This document shows positions 1 through 9,333 of a DNA stretch of 64,000 nucleotides, piece by piece. Below the pieces are notes generated by a model. That model was given only the letters and a program-made list of their open reading frames with translations. It was not told where the DNA came from and ran no database searches. The position numbers and the translations under genes were made by a program. The first letter of the stretch is position 1. Each line of letters starts with the position of its first letter. Origin of the DNA: Enterobacter sp. SA187 (GTDB taxonomy: Bacteria > Pseudomonadota > Gammaproteobacteria > Enterobacterales > Enterobacteriaceae); assembly GCF_001888805.2 (NCBI RefSeq), contig NZ_CP019113.1:1488001-1552000 (forward strand). Direction: 5' to 3'.

Positions 1-779
1 CACAGGTAGTTTTGCGGGTTGAGATACTGCTGCATACCGACCGCCAGCGTGTAGCTGTTAACATCACGCAGCAACAGCGAGGCGACCGGAACTTCGGTAA
101 TAGCGGCGATAAACGACAGAATAAACACCACCGCCAGAATAGGCACAGAGAGCGGCAACAACACCAGACGGAACGCCTGCCATGGCGTTGCGCCATCCAG
201 CGACGCCGCTTCTTCCAGCGAACCATCAATGGTTTCAAAATAGCCTTTAATCGTCCACACATGCAGCGCGATGCCGCCCAGATAGGCGAAGATCACCCCG
301 CCGTGGGTGTTCAGCCCGATAAACGGAATGTACTGCCCGAGGCGGTCGAAGAGGGCATAAAGCGCCACCAGCGACAGCACAGCCGGGAACATCTGGAAAA
401 TCAGCATACTTTTCAGCAGCGTGGCTTTGCCCGGAAAACGCATACGGGCAAAAGCGTAGGCGCAGGTGGTGGACAGCGCCACAATGCCGATGGCGGTGAT
501 GGCCGCGATTTTGATCGAGTTCCACAGCCATAACAGCACCGGGAACGGCGGCGGCGTTACGCGACCATCGGCGTGCTCAATGCTGAAGCCGAGCGCCAGT
601 TTCCAGTGCTCCCAGGAAATCTGATCCGGGATCAGGCTGCCGGTGGCGAAGTTGCCCGGACGCAGCGAAATCGCGATGACCATCAGTAGCGGGAACATGA
701 TCGCGGCGATAAAAATTAGCAGCCCGAGGTGCGTGAGCAGAAGGCGCAGCTTTTGTGATTTGGGTTGTACCATAGCCAT
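1..779 (-). CDS. malG: Maltose ABC transporter permease MalG (partial, C-terminus beyond window)
   Basis: Inner-membrane permease that pairs with MalF and the MalK dimer to import maltose and maltodextrins. Translation from the ATG at 779 gives an uninterrupted frame to the window edge, beginning MAMVQPKSQKLRLLLTHLGL, closely matching MalG. About 260 of the usual 296 residues are present; the last ~36 lie outside. The cytoplasmic EAA loop that docks on MalK is visible as EEAASLDGATPWQAF. It follows malF by 14 bases and is the last gene of malEFG. The cut is a window effect, not a mutation. Confidence 0.97.
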   Translation of the reverse strand, partial: MAMVQPKSQKLRLLLTHLGLLIFIAAIMFPLLMVIAISLRPGNFATGSLIPDQISWEHWKLALGFSIEHADGRVTPPPFPVLLWLWNSIKIAAITAIGIVALSTTCAYAFARMRFPGKATLLKSMLIFQMFPAVLSLVALYALFDRLGQYIPFIGLNTHGGVIFAYLGGIALHVWTIKGYFETIDGSLEEAASLDGATPWQAFRLVLLPLSVPILAVVFILSFIAAITEVPVASLLLRDVNSYTLAVGMQQYLNPQNYL

Positions 780-793
780 TTACAGTGCCCTCC

Positions 794-2338
794 TTAGTCA
801 AATTTCATGCGTGTGGCTTTCAGGTTGATGATGGCAAGCGCCCCCACCAGCAGGAAAATCAGCGTGGCGATAGCCGCCGCCAGGCCAAAGTCCTGCCCGC
901 CGCCGCCTTCAAAGGCGATGCGATAGGTATAGCTGACCAGCAAATCGGTATAGCCCGCAGGCGTGGTGGTGCCGAGCCGGTCCGGCCCGCCATTGGTTAA
1001 CAGCTGGATCAGCACGAAGTTGTTAAAGTTAAAGGCAAAGCTGGCGATCATCAGCGGCGTCAGCGGCTTGATCAGCAGCGGGAAGGTGATCTTAAAGAAG
1101 TTCTGCAAAGGGCTTGCACCGTCCATCGCCGAAGCCTCATAAAGATCGTCCGGGATCGCTTTCAGCAGGCCCATGCAGAGGATCATCATGTAGGGGTAGC
1201 CGAGCCAGGTATTGACGATCACGATCATCGCCCGCGCGGTTGTCGGATCGCTGAACCAGGCCGGACGGATGCCAAACAGCCCGCTCAGCATCATATTGAT
1301 CTCCCCGAAGCTCTGGTTGAACAGGCCTTTGAAGATCAGGATCGAGATGAACGACGGTACGGCGTAGGGCAGGATCAGCAGCACGCGATACAGCGCTTTG
1401 CCTTTGAGGGATTCCCACTGCACCAGGCAGGCCAGTACCATGCCGACCGCTACGGTCAGTACCACCGTCAGGAGTGAGAAAATCACCGTCCAGACGAAAA
1501 TGGCGAAGAAGGGTTGCTGAATGCCTTCGTCGGTAAAGACGCGCATAAAGTTCTTCCAGCCGATGGTCACGGTATAGCCGGGGCTGAGTTTTTCGTCGCC
1601 CCAGTTGCCGTCAGCGTTAACGGCCTGGAAATAACCGATGTCATTGTTCGGGCGATACACCACGCCGCTCTGATTATTGGTCAGCGCGCCGTCATCGCCG
1701 CGCGTATACAGCGGACGGGTGCCGGAGAACTGGCGCAGTGAACTCATGATGACTTTGCTGTCGTCGGGCAGCACAGCGGTCAGCTGGTTCAGCGCCTGAC
1801 GGTTCTGGGTGATCACGCGCAGATTGCCGCGTTCGCCTTCCGGCAGGGCGGGGGCTTCTTTCAGCTTCAGCGTCTGCTCGCCGCCGAACCTGAAGGCGTC
1901 TGAGACATAATTTTTGCCGCTTTCACCGTCGGTCAGTGCCAGGATCCAGTCATTACCCGCCGGGTAAAGTCCAAAATTAAATGACTTTCCGGCCTGATAA
2001 ACGCGATCCATCAGCACCTCTTGCGCCCGCTCCTGGGTGAGCTGGTTGGTGCTGCTGTAGTTGGTGAAGGCGATGGCGATGGTACAGACCAGCGGGAACA
2101 ATACGAACAGCCCCATACCCGCCACGCCAGGATAAACATAGCGCCAGGCATAGGTTTTGCGGTTCGCGAAAATATACAGGCCAGCAGAGCTTAAAATCAG
2201 CGTCATGATGGCAAACAGGTACTCCCCCTGGGCGTACATCAAAACCACAAGCCAGGCCACCAGCAGGCCGAGCAGGGCGATGGTTGCCCATTTTACGGTC
2301 TCGCTTTGCCACCAATGACTCTTTCTAACGACATCCAT
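794..2338 (-). CDS. malF: Maltose ABC transporter permease MalF
   Basis: Larger of the two membrane subunits of the maltose transporter. The 514-residue length equals E. coli MalF. Early hydrophobic segments lie at about residues 17-60 and 70-95, followed by the large periplasmic P2 domain (about 95-275) special to enterobacterial MalF, then the permease core. The EAA loop reads YEASAMDGASPLQNFFKITF, a MalK contact. It lies 112 bases downstream of malE, with a REP pair in the gap that is expected to lower malF output relative to malE, and 14 bases before malG. Confidence 0.98.
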   Translation of the reverse strand: MDVVRKSHWWQSETVKWATIALLGLLVAWLVVLMYAQGEYLFAIMTLILSSAGLYIFANRKTYAWRYVYPGVAGMGLFVLFPLVCTIAIAFTNYSSTNQLTQERAQEVLMDRVYQAGKSFNFGLYPAGNDWILALTDGESGKNYVSDAFRFGGEQTLKLKEAPALPEGERGNLRVITQNRQALNQLTAVLPDDSKVIMSSLRQFSGTRPLYTRGDDGALTNNQSGVVYRPNNDIGYFQAVNADGNWGDEKLSPGYTVTIGWKNFMRVFTDEGIQQPFFAIFVWTVIFSLLTVVLTVAVGMVLACLVQWESLKGKALYRVLLILPYAVPSFISILIFKGLFNQSFGEINMMLSGLFGIRPAWFSDPTTARAMIVIVNTWLGYPYMMILCMGLLKAIPDDLYEASAMDGASPLQNFFKITFPLLIKPLTPLMIASFAFNFNNFVLIQLLTNGGPDRLGTTTPAGYTDLLVSYTYRIAFEGGGGQDFGLAAAIATLIFLLVGALAIINLKATRMKFD

Positions 2339-2369
2339 GGGGATTCATCCTCTACCACTGTGAAAACCT

Positions 2370-2441
2370 GTAGGCCGGATAAGACGCGTGGCGTCGCCAT
2401 CCGGCAACTGCGACTGATGGCGCTGCGCTTATCAGGCCTAC
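2370..2441. repeat. REP pair (BIME) between malE and malF
   Basis: Two inverted REP units: one starts GTAGGCCGGATAAG at 2370, the other ends CTTATCAGGCCTAC at 2441. An element at this same place is the classic example in E. coli, where it stabilises upstream malE mRNA and helps give MalE in excess over MalF and MalG. The same role is inferred here. Confidence 0.9.
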
Positions 2442-2450
2442 ATTTATTAC

Positions 2451-3641
2451 TTACTTAGTTACACGGGCCTGTGCATCTTTCAGCGCGGCGTCAACGGTCT
2501 GGCGACCGCTGGCAGCGTTGATCACTGCGGTGCGTACGGCATACCAGAAGGCCGACATCTGCGGCACGTTCGGCATGATTTCACCGGTCTGCGCGTTTGC
2601 CATGGTGGCGGCAATGCGCGGATCCTTCGCTAACTGATCCTGATAGGATTTCAGGGCCACCGCGCCTAACGGCTTGTCTTTGTTCACTTCCGCCAGGCCA
2701 TCGTCCGTCAGCAGGTAGTTTTCCAGGAACTCTTTCGCCAGTTCTTTGTTCGGGCTGGCGGCGTTAATGCCTGCGCTCAGTACGCCAACGAACGGCTTAG
2801 AGGCTTTGCCTTTGAAGGTCGGCAGCATGGTCACGCCGTAGTTCACTTTGCTCTTGTCGATGTTTGCCCATGCCCACGGCCCGTTGATGGTCATCGCGGT
2901 ATCGCCTTTGTTAAAGGCGGCTTCGGCGATGGAGTAATCGGTATCCGCGTTCATGTGTTTGTTTTTGATCAGATCCACCAGGAAGGTCAGACCCGCTTTC
3001 GCGCCCGCGCTGTCGACGCCGACATCTTTCACGTCATACTTGCCGTTTTCATACTTGTACGCATACCCACCGTCGGCGGCGATCAGCGGCCAGGTGAAGT
3101 ACGGCTCCTGAAGGTTGAACATCAGCGCGCTCTTACCTTTCGCCTTCAGCTCTTTATCCAGCGCCGGGATCTCTTCCCAGGTTTTTGGCGGGTTAGGGAC
3201 GAGATCTTTGTTGTAAATCAGGGAGAGGGCTTCAACAGAAATCGGGTAGGCGATGATCTTGCCGTTGTAACGTACCGCATCCCAGGTGAACGGGAAGAGT
3301 TTGTCCTGGAAGGCTTTGTCCGGGGAAATTTCCGCCAGCAGGCCAGACTGCGCGTAGCCGCCAAAGCGGTCGTGCGCCCAGAAAATAATGTCCGGGCCAT
3401 CACCGGTGGCCGCCACCTGTGGGTATTTCTCTTCCAGTTTATCCGGGTGTTCAACGGTCACTTTGATGCCAGTGTCTTTCTCGAATTTTTTACCCACTTC
3501 GGCCAGGCCGTTATAGCCTTTATCGCCGTTGATCCAGATAACCAGCTTACCTTCTTCAATTTTGGCGAGAGCCGGTGCGGTCAGCATCATCGTCGCGATC
3601 GCGGATAATGCCAGAATGCCTGCGCCAGTTTTGATTTTCAT
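2451..3641 (-). CDS. malE: Periplasmic maltose-binding protein MalE
   Basis: High-affinity periplasmic receptor that delivers maltose and maltodextrins to MalFGK2. Starting at the ATG at 3641 gives 396 residues, the E. coli length. A signal peptide of 26 residues (MKIKTGAGILALSAIATM... ending APALA) precedes mature KIEEGKLVIWINGDKGYNG. The frame stays open further upstream, but those residues run into the mal control region and have no counterpart in the family, so this start is chosen. First gene of malEFG, divergent from malK. Confidence 0.98.
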   Translation of the reverse strand: MKIKTGAGILALSAIATMMLTAPALAKIEEGKLVIWINGDKGYNGLAEVGKKFEKDTGIKVTVEHPDKLEEKYPQVAATGDGPDIIFWAHDRFGGYAQSGLLAEISPDKAFQDKLFPFTWDAVRYNGKIIAYPISVEALSLIYNKDLVPNPPKTWEEIPALDKELKAKGKSALMFNLQEPYFTWPLIAADGGYAYKYENGKYDVKDVGVDSAGAKAGLTFLVDLIKNKHMNADTDYSIAEAAFNKGDTAMTINGPWAWANIDKSKVNYGVTMLPTFKGKASKPFVGVLSAGINAASPNKELAKEFLENYLLTDDGLAEVNKDKPLGAVALKSYQDQLAKDPRIAATMANAQTGEIMPNVPQMSAFWYAVRTAVINAASGRQTVDAALKDAQARVTK

Positions 3642-4016
3642 AAATCCCGTCCTTTTTGGTGATGTGCTCTCACGATGTCGAACACAGGTACACAGAGGTG
3701 GCTTAACGGGTCTTAGTCTCCTGGTTTGGCAAGCGCTTCTCATCCTCCTGCGCCCTACGCCCCACCCCTCCTTTGTGTGATCTGCTTTGCATAAAACCCA
3801 GTTATGCGGGGCAGCGCACACAAAAACACCGCCATTTTTGCAATCGCCATCACGAATTTCGCCGATGCACGGAACTTGTGGGGGCAGAGCCGGTCGCCTC
3901 ATCCTCCCGTCTCCTCCCCCATAAAAAAGCGAAGGGTGGAGGATCCACCCGCGCAATCAATCCCGCATAGTCCCCGCATCTTGAAGGTTTCAGCGTAGTA
4001 ACAAAGGGAGAAGGGC
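3642..4016. promoter_or_regulatory. Divergent malE/malK control region with MalT-box-like and CRP-like sites
   Basis: These 375 bases contain no gene. MalT-box-like purine tracts occur as GGAGGATGA read on the minus strand at 3740-3748, as the pair GGGAGGATGAGG and GGGGGAGGAG (minus strand, 3897-3908 and 3911-3920), and GGGTGGAGGAT on the plus strand at 3934-3944. A CRP-like site with one good half (TGTGA N6 TTGCA) lies at 3776-3791. In E. coli several MalT and CRP sites between these genes activate both promoters together. Exact boxes and start sites are inferred. Confidence 0.75.
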
Positions 4017-5126
<1,110 letters not shown>

Positions 5127-5140
5127 GCATTCCCATAACT

Positions 5141-5263
5141 TACACAAAATCATTCAGGGTGCATCGAGGCGGCAAGAGAATGAATCCCCGGGAGCGTACA
5201 TAAGTACGTGACTGGGGTGAATGAACGTAGCCAACAAAGAGGCAACCTGAATGATGAAGTGTA
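5141..5263. repeat. ERIC/IRU element between malK and lamB
   Basis: A 123-base imperfect palindrome. Its ends pair as TACAC..ATCATTCAGG against CCTGAATGAT..GTGTA. The centre carries both hallmark ERIC segments: GAATCCCCGGGAGCGTACAT (5182-5201) and AAGTACGTGACTGGGGTGA (5202-5220). It sits wholly in the malK-lamB gap, so it is transcribed in the operon mRNA and could fold into a long hairpin. No open reading frame is interrupted. Confidence 0.88.
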
Positions 5264-5296
5264 AAAAGAAAAGCAATGCTCTCAGGAGATAGAACG

Positions 5297-6616
5297 ATGA
5301 TTACTCTGCGCAAACTTCCACTGGCTATCGCCGTTACAGCAGGCATTCTGTCTGCTCACGCTGGCGCGGTCGACTTCAAAGGTTATGCCCGTTCTGGTAT
5401 CGGCTGGACCGGTAGCGGCGGCCCGCAACAGTGCTTCCAGGCAACTGGCGCACAGTCCAAATACCGTCTCGGTAACGAATGTGATACGTACGCTGAAGTT
5501 AAACTAGGCCAGGAAGTGTGGAAAGAGGGCGATAAGAGCTTCTACTTCGACTCCAACATTGCCTATAACTCTTCACAGCTGAACGACTGGGAAAACGACA
5601 ATACCCCGGCGATCCGTGAATTTAACGTCGTGGGTAAAAACCTGATCGACTCCCTGCCAGGCGCGAACATCTGGGCTGGTAAGCGTTTCTATCAGCGTCA
5701 TGATGTGCACATGATCGACTTCTACTACTGGGATATTTCCGGTCCGGGCGCAGGTCTGGAAAACATTGACGTTGGTATCGGTAAACTCTCCTTCGCAGCA
5801 ACCCGTTCTACGGAATCCGGTGGTTCATCCGCAGCGGCTGAACGCGATCCGGTGACCGGTGAAAGAACCTATAACAATGACGTGCCGAACGACGTGTTCG
5901 ACGTGCGTTTAGCAGGTCTGGAAACTAACACCGACGGCGTACTGGAGCTGGGCGTTGACTACGGTCACACCAACCTGCCGGACAACTACACGCTGCGTCA
6001 GGGCGGCTCGAAAGATGGCTGGATGTTCACCGCTGAACATACCCAGAGCATGATGAAAGGCTTTAACAAGTTTGTGGTGCAGTACGCCACCGACTCAATG
6101 ACCTCCAACGGCAAAGGCCGTCCGGAAGGCGGCAGCATCAATAACGATGGCAGCATGATCCGCTTGCTGGATCATGGTGCGATCACCCTGGCCGATCGCT
6201 GGGATCTGATGTACGTCGGTATGTATCAGGATATCGACCGTGATGACAACAACGGCACCCGCTGGTGGACCGTGGGCGTGCGCCCGATGTTCAAATGGAC
6301 GCCGATCATGAGCACCCTGCTGGAAGTGGGCTACGACAACGTGAAATCACAGCGTACCGACGACACCAACAACCAGTACAAAATCACCCTCGCGCAACAA
6401 TGGCAGGCTGGCGACAGCATCTGGTCCCGCCCGGCTATCCGCGTATTCGCTACCTATGCGAAGTGGGATGAGAAATGGGGTTACGCTAACACCAACGCGG
6501 ATACCGCTGCCGGTTATACCAGTGGTTTAGCGTACAACGATACCTCCGCCCGTACCTTCAGCCGTGGCGACAACGACGAAGTGACCTTCGGCGCGCAGAT
6601 GGAAATCTGGTGGTAA
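5297..6616 (+). CDS. lamB: Maltoporin LamB
   Basis: Outer-membrane trimeric porin for maltodextrins, and the phage lambda receptor in E. coli. From the ATG at 5297, after TCAGGAGATAGAACG, it gives 439 residues with a signal peptide MITLRKLPLAIAVTAGILSA...HAGA and mature VDFKGYARSGIGWTGSGG, typical of LamB. It ends in a terminal aromatic motif (MEIWW), as expected of an 18-strand barrel. An earlier in-frame ATG at 5276 would add seven residues and lacks a ribosome site. Confidence 0.98.
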   Translation: MITLRKLPLAIAVTAGILSAHAGAVDFKGYARSGIGWTGSGGPQQCFQATGAQSKYRLGNECDTYAEVKLGQEVWKEGDKSFYFDSNIAYNSSQLNDWENDNTPAIREFNVVGKNLIDSLPGANIWAGKRFYQRHDVHMIDFYYWDISGPGAGLENIDVGIGKLSFAATRSTESGGSSAAAERDPVTGERTYNNDVPNDVFDVRLAGLETNTDGVLELGVDYGHTNLPDNYTLRQGGSKDGWMFTAEHTQSMMKGFNKFVVQYATDSMTSNGKGRPEGGSINNDGSMIRLLDHGAITLADRWDLMYVGMYQDIDRDDNNGTRWWTVGVRPMFKWTPIMSTLLEVGYDNVKSQRTDDTNNQYKITLAQQWQAGDSIWSRPAIRVFATYAKWDEKWGYANTNADTAAGYTSGLAYNDTSARTFSRGDNDEVTFGAQMEIWW

Positions 6617-6646
6617 TCCCCCGTTAACCTGACGTAATGACCAAAA

Positions 6647-6664
6647 GAGGGGCGTAAGCCCCTC
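6647..6664 (+). other. Hairpin in lamB-malM gap
   Basis: Perfect inverted repeat GAGGGGC-GTAA-GCCCCTC shortly after the lamB stop, without a T-run. It is more likely to be an RNA-stabilising or attenuating stem than a full terminator, since malM continues the operon. Confidence 0.6.
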
Positions 6665-6730
6665 AACCCTTTGGGTGACGCGCGCTATTGCCTGGCAACC
6701 GTGGCACCTGTGAATTCAGAGGTGAAAACA

Positions 6731-7684
6731 ATGAAAATGAAAAAAAGTCTCGTCGCATTCTGTCTGAGCGCCAGCCTGCTGGCGGCATGCCCGCTTTCCG
6801 CGCTGGCGGACGTCAACTTTGTTCCGCAAAACACCAGCAGCGCCCCGGCTATTCCGGCGGCGGAGCTGCAAAAACTGACCTGGACGCCGGTTAACCAGTC
6901 CAAAGCCCAGACCACCACGGTGGCGACCGGCGGACAAACCATTAACGTGCCGGGGATCAGCGGCCCGGTGATCGCCTGGAGCGTGCCGGCCAATATCGGT
7001 GAACTTACGCTGACGCTGACCAGCGAAGTGGATAAACAAACGCAGGTCTTTGCGCCGAACGTTTTAATCCTCGATCAGAACATGACGCCATCCGCCTTCT
7101 TCCCGAGCGACTATTTCACCTATCAGGAGCCGGGCGTGATGAGCGCCGATCGGCTGGAAGGCGTGATCCGCCTGACGCCTGCGCTGGGTCAGCAAAAAAT
7201 CTACGTGCTGGCCTTTACCCGCGATCAGGATTTGCAAAAGACCACCAAACTGATCAACCCGGCGAAAGCCTATGCCAAAGGCGCGGGTAACGCGATCCCG
7301 GATATTCCCGATCCGCTGGCGCGCCACGTCACCGATGGCAAGCTGACGCTGAAAGTGAAAACCAACAGCGGCTCCAGCGTGCTGGTCGGCCCGCTGTTTG
7401 GCTCCTCCGGCCCGGATCCGGTGACGGTGGGCAATACTGCGGCTCCGGCTACCGCCTATAGCGCACCGGCAGCACCTGTTGCTGCGCCGGCCCCGGCACC
7501 TGTTCCGGCAGTGAAGAAAGAGCCGGTGCTGAACGAAACCGAAAACTACTTTAACCAGGGTATTCGTCAGGCCGTCGCCAAAGGTGAGATCGACAAAGCC
7601 CTGAAATTGCTCAACGAAGCAGAAAGCCTGGGATCAAAAACTGCCCGTTCAACCTTTATCAGCAGTGTAAAAGGCAAGGGGTAA
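6731..7684 (+). CDS. malM: Periplasmic maltose operon protein MalM
   Basis: Periplasmic protein of the maltose regulon with no settled function. 317 residues starting MKMKKSLVAFCLSASLLAA, with a signal peptide ending near ALADVN. The body aligns with E. coli MalM through the segment APNVLILDQNMTPSAFFPS. An Ala/Pro-rich linker (about residues 236-265, APAAPVAAPAPAPVPA) joins it to a C-terminal helical segment ending FISSVKGKG. The start at 6731 follows AGAGGTG; upstream in-frame codons lack support. Last gene of malK-lamB-malM. Confidence 0.95.
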   Translation: MKMKKSLVAFCLSASLLAACPLSALADVNFVPQNTSSAPAIPAAELQKLTWTPVNQSKAQTTTVATGGQTINVPGISGPVIAWSVPANIGELTLTLTSEVDKQTQVFAPNVLILDQNMTPSAFFPSDYFTYQEPGVMSADRLEGVIRLTPALGQQKIYVLAFTRDQDLQKTTKLINPAKAYAKGAGNAIPDIPDPLARHVTDGKLTLKVKTNSGSSVLVGPLFGSSGPDPVTVGNTAAPATAYSAPAAPVAAPAPAPVPAVKKEPVLNETENYFNQGIRQAVAKGEIDKALKLLNEAESLGSKTARSTFISSVKGKG

Positions 7685-7713
7685 TTCACCCCGCAATGCT
7701 GATTTTGCTGTTT

Positions 7714-7742
7714 GGTGCGCCTTAACGGGCGCACCTTTTTTT
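7714..7742 (+). terminator. Rho-independent terminator of malK-lamB-malM
   Basis: Stem GGTGCGCC / GGCGCACC with a six-base loop, followed by seven T. It closes the maltose operon before ubiC. Confidence 0.92.
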
Positions 7743-7861
7743 GCGCCCCGCGCACGCTGTTGCGTATCTGTTACGCTTTTGCAAAGGACATGAACTTTGC
7801 CCGCCCGTCTGTGCCGGTTCTGCGATACAATACTTTTACGTTTTGTACCGGAGAGTAAGGC

Positions 7862-8359
7862 ATGTCACACCCTGCGCTAACGCAACTGCGTGCGCTGCGC
7901 TACTTTGACGCAATCCCCGCGCTGGATCCGCAACTGCTCGACTGGCTGTTGCTGGAAGATTCCATGACCAAACGTTTTGAGCAGCAGGGCAAACAGGTGA
8001 GCGTGACGCTGATCCGTGAAGCCTTTGTCGCGCCGGATGAGATCCCTGAGGAGCTGCCGCTGCTGCCTGCGGAATCACGTTACTGGCTGCGCGAAATTTT
8101 ACTCTGCGCTGATGGCGAACCCTGGCTTGCCGGGCGCACGGTGGTGCCTGAATCCACCCTCAGCGGGCCGGAGCTGGCGCTGCAAAAGCTGGGCAACACG
8201 CCGCTCGGACGTTATCTCTTTACCTCGTCTACGCTTACCCGTGACTTTATTGAAATTGGGCGTGAGGATACGCTGTGGGGACGCCGCTCCCGTCTGCGTC
8301 TGGGCGGGAAGCCGTTACTGCTGACGGAACTGTTTTTGCCGGCATCGCCGTTGTACTAA
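7862..8359 (+). CDS. ubiC: Chorismate pyruvate-lyase UbiC
   Basis: Cytoplasmic enzyme converting chorismate to 4-hydroxybenzoate and pyruvate, the first committed step of ubiquinone synthesis. 165 residues, the normal UbiC length. Conserved LREILLCADGEPWLAGRTVVPE (residues about 77-98) carries the arginine that binds the substrate carboxylate; LFTSSTLTRDFIEIG and the final FLPASPLY are also typical. A GGAGAGTAAGGC ribosome site precedes the ATG. ubiA follows after 12 bases, so the two are cotranscribed. Confidence 0.97.
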   Translation: MSHPALTQLRALRYFDAIPALDPQLLDWLLLEDSMTKRFEQQGKQVSVTLIREAFVAPDEIPEELPLLPAESRYWLREILLCADGEPWLAGRTVVPESTLSGPELALQKLGNTPLGRYLFTSSTLTRDFIEIGREDTLWGRRSRLRLGGKPLLLTELFLPASPLY

Positions 8360-8371
8360 GAGGAAGATAAA

Positions 8372-9241
8372 ATGGAGTGGAGTCTCACTCAGGATAAGCT
8401 GCTGGCCTTTCACCGCTTGATGCGCACCGATAAACCCATCGGCGCGCTGTTACTGTTATGGCCCACGCTGTGGGCGTTATGGGTCGCCACGCCGGGCGTA
8501 CCGCCGCTGTGGATCCTGGCGGTATTTGTCGCGGGCGTCTGGCTGATGCGCGCGGCGGGCTGCGTGGTGAACGATTATGCCGACCGTAAAATCGACGGGC
8601 ACGTTAAGCGCACGGCGAACCGTCCTATGCCCAGCGGCGCGGTAACGGAAAAAGAGGCGCGCACGCTGTTTGTGGTGCTGGTGCTGCTGGCCTTTGTGCT
8701 GGTGCTGACCCTGAACCTGATGACCATTGCGCTCTCGGTGGCGGCGCTGGCGCTGGCCTGGGTGTATCCGTTCATGAAGCGCTACACCCATTTACCGCAG
8801 GTGGTATTAGGTGCGGCCTTTGGCTGGTCCATACCCATGGCGTTTGCGGCAGTAAGTGAGTCCTTACCACTGAGCTGCTGGCTGATGTTTGTCGCCAACG
8901 TCTTATGGGCAGTGGCCTATGACACGCTCTATGCGATGGTTGACCGCGATGACGATCTGAAAATCGGCGTCAAATCGACGGCCATTCTGTTCGGGCGTCA
9001 CGACAAACTGATCGTCGGCCTGTTGCAGGTAATAGTGCTGGCGCTGATGACCGCCGTCGGCTGGCTGAACGGGCTGGGCTGGCCTTACTATGCGTCGATA
9101 GCAGTAGCTGGTGCGCTCTTTATCTATCAGCAGTGGCTGGTGGTGAACCGCGAACGCGAGGCCTGCTTTAAAGCCTTTATGAACAATAACTACGTGGGTC
9201 TGGCGCTGTTTTTAGGGCTGGCGGTGAGTTATCTGCTGTAA
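8372..9241 (+). CDS. ubiA: 4-hydroxybenzoate octaprenyltransferase UbiA
   Basis: Integral inner-membrane prenyltransferase that joins the polyprenyl chain to 4-hydroxybenzoate in the second ubiquinone step. 289 residues with about eight hydrophobic segments. The two Asp-rich metal/diphosphate motifs are visible: NDYADRKID (about residues 67-75) and DTLYAMVDRDDDLKIG (about 184-199). AGAGGAAGATAAA provides the ribosome site just after ubiC. Confidence 0.97.
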   Translation: MEWSLTQDKLLAFHRLMRTDKPIGALLLLWPTLWALWVATPGVPPLWILAVFVAGVWLMRAAGCVVNDYADRKIDGHVKRTANRPMPSGAVTEKEARTLFVVLVLLAFVLVLTLNLMTIALSVAALALAWVYPFMKRYTHLPQVVLGAAFGWSIPMAFAAVSESLPLSCWLMFVANVLWAVAYDTLYAMVDRDDDLKIGVKSTAILFGRHDKLIVGLLQVIVLALMTAVGWLNGLGWPYYASIAVAGALFIYQQWLVVNREREACFKAFMNNNYVGLALFLGLAVSYLL

Positions 9242-9249
9242 ATAAAAAA

Positions 9250-9329
9250 GGCCGGGAGGCGGTGACGCCTTACCTGGCCTGTGATTCTGTGCGTGTTTGT
9301 AGGCCCGGCAAGCAAGCGCCGCCGGGCAT
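9250..9329. repeat. Hairpin plus REP unit between ubiA and plsB
   Basis: A stem-loop GGCCGGGAGGCG..CGCC..CCTGGCC (9250-9279) is followed by a REP unit GTAGGCCCGGCAAGC..GCCGGGC (9299-9329). They lie between the convergent ubiA and plsB genes and may serve both as transcription end or mRNA 3' protection. Confidence 0.75.
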
Positions 9330-9333
9330 TACG

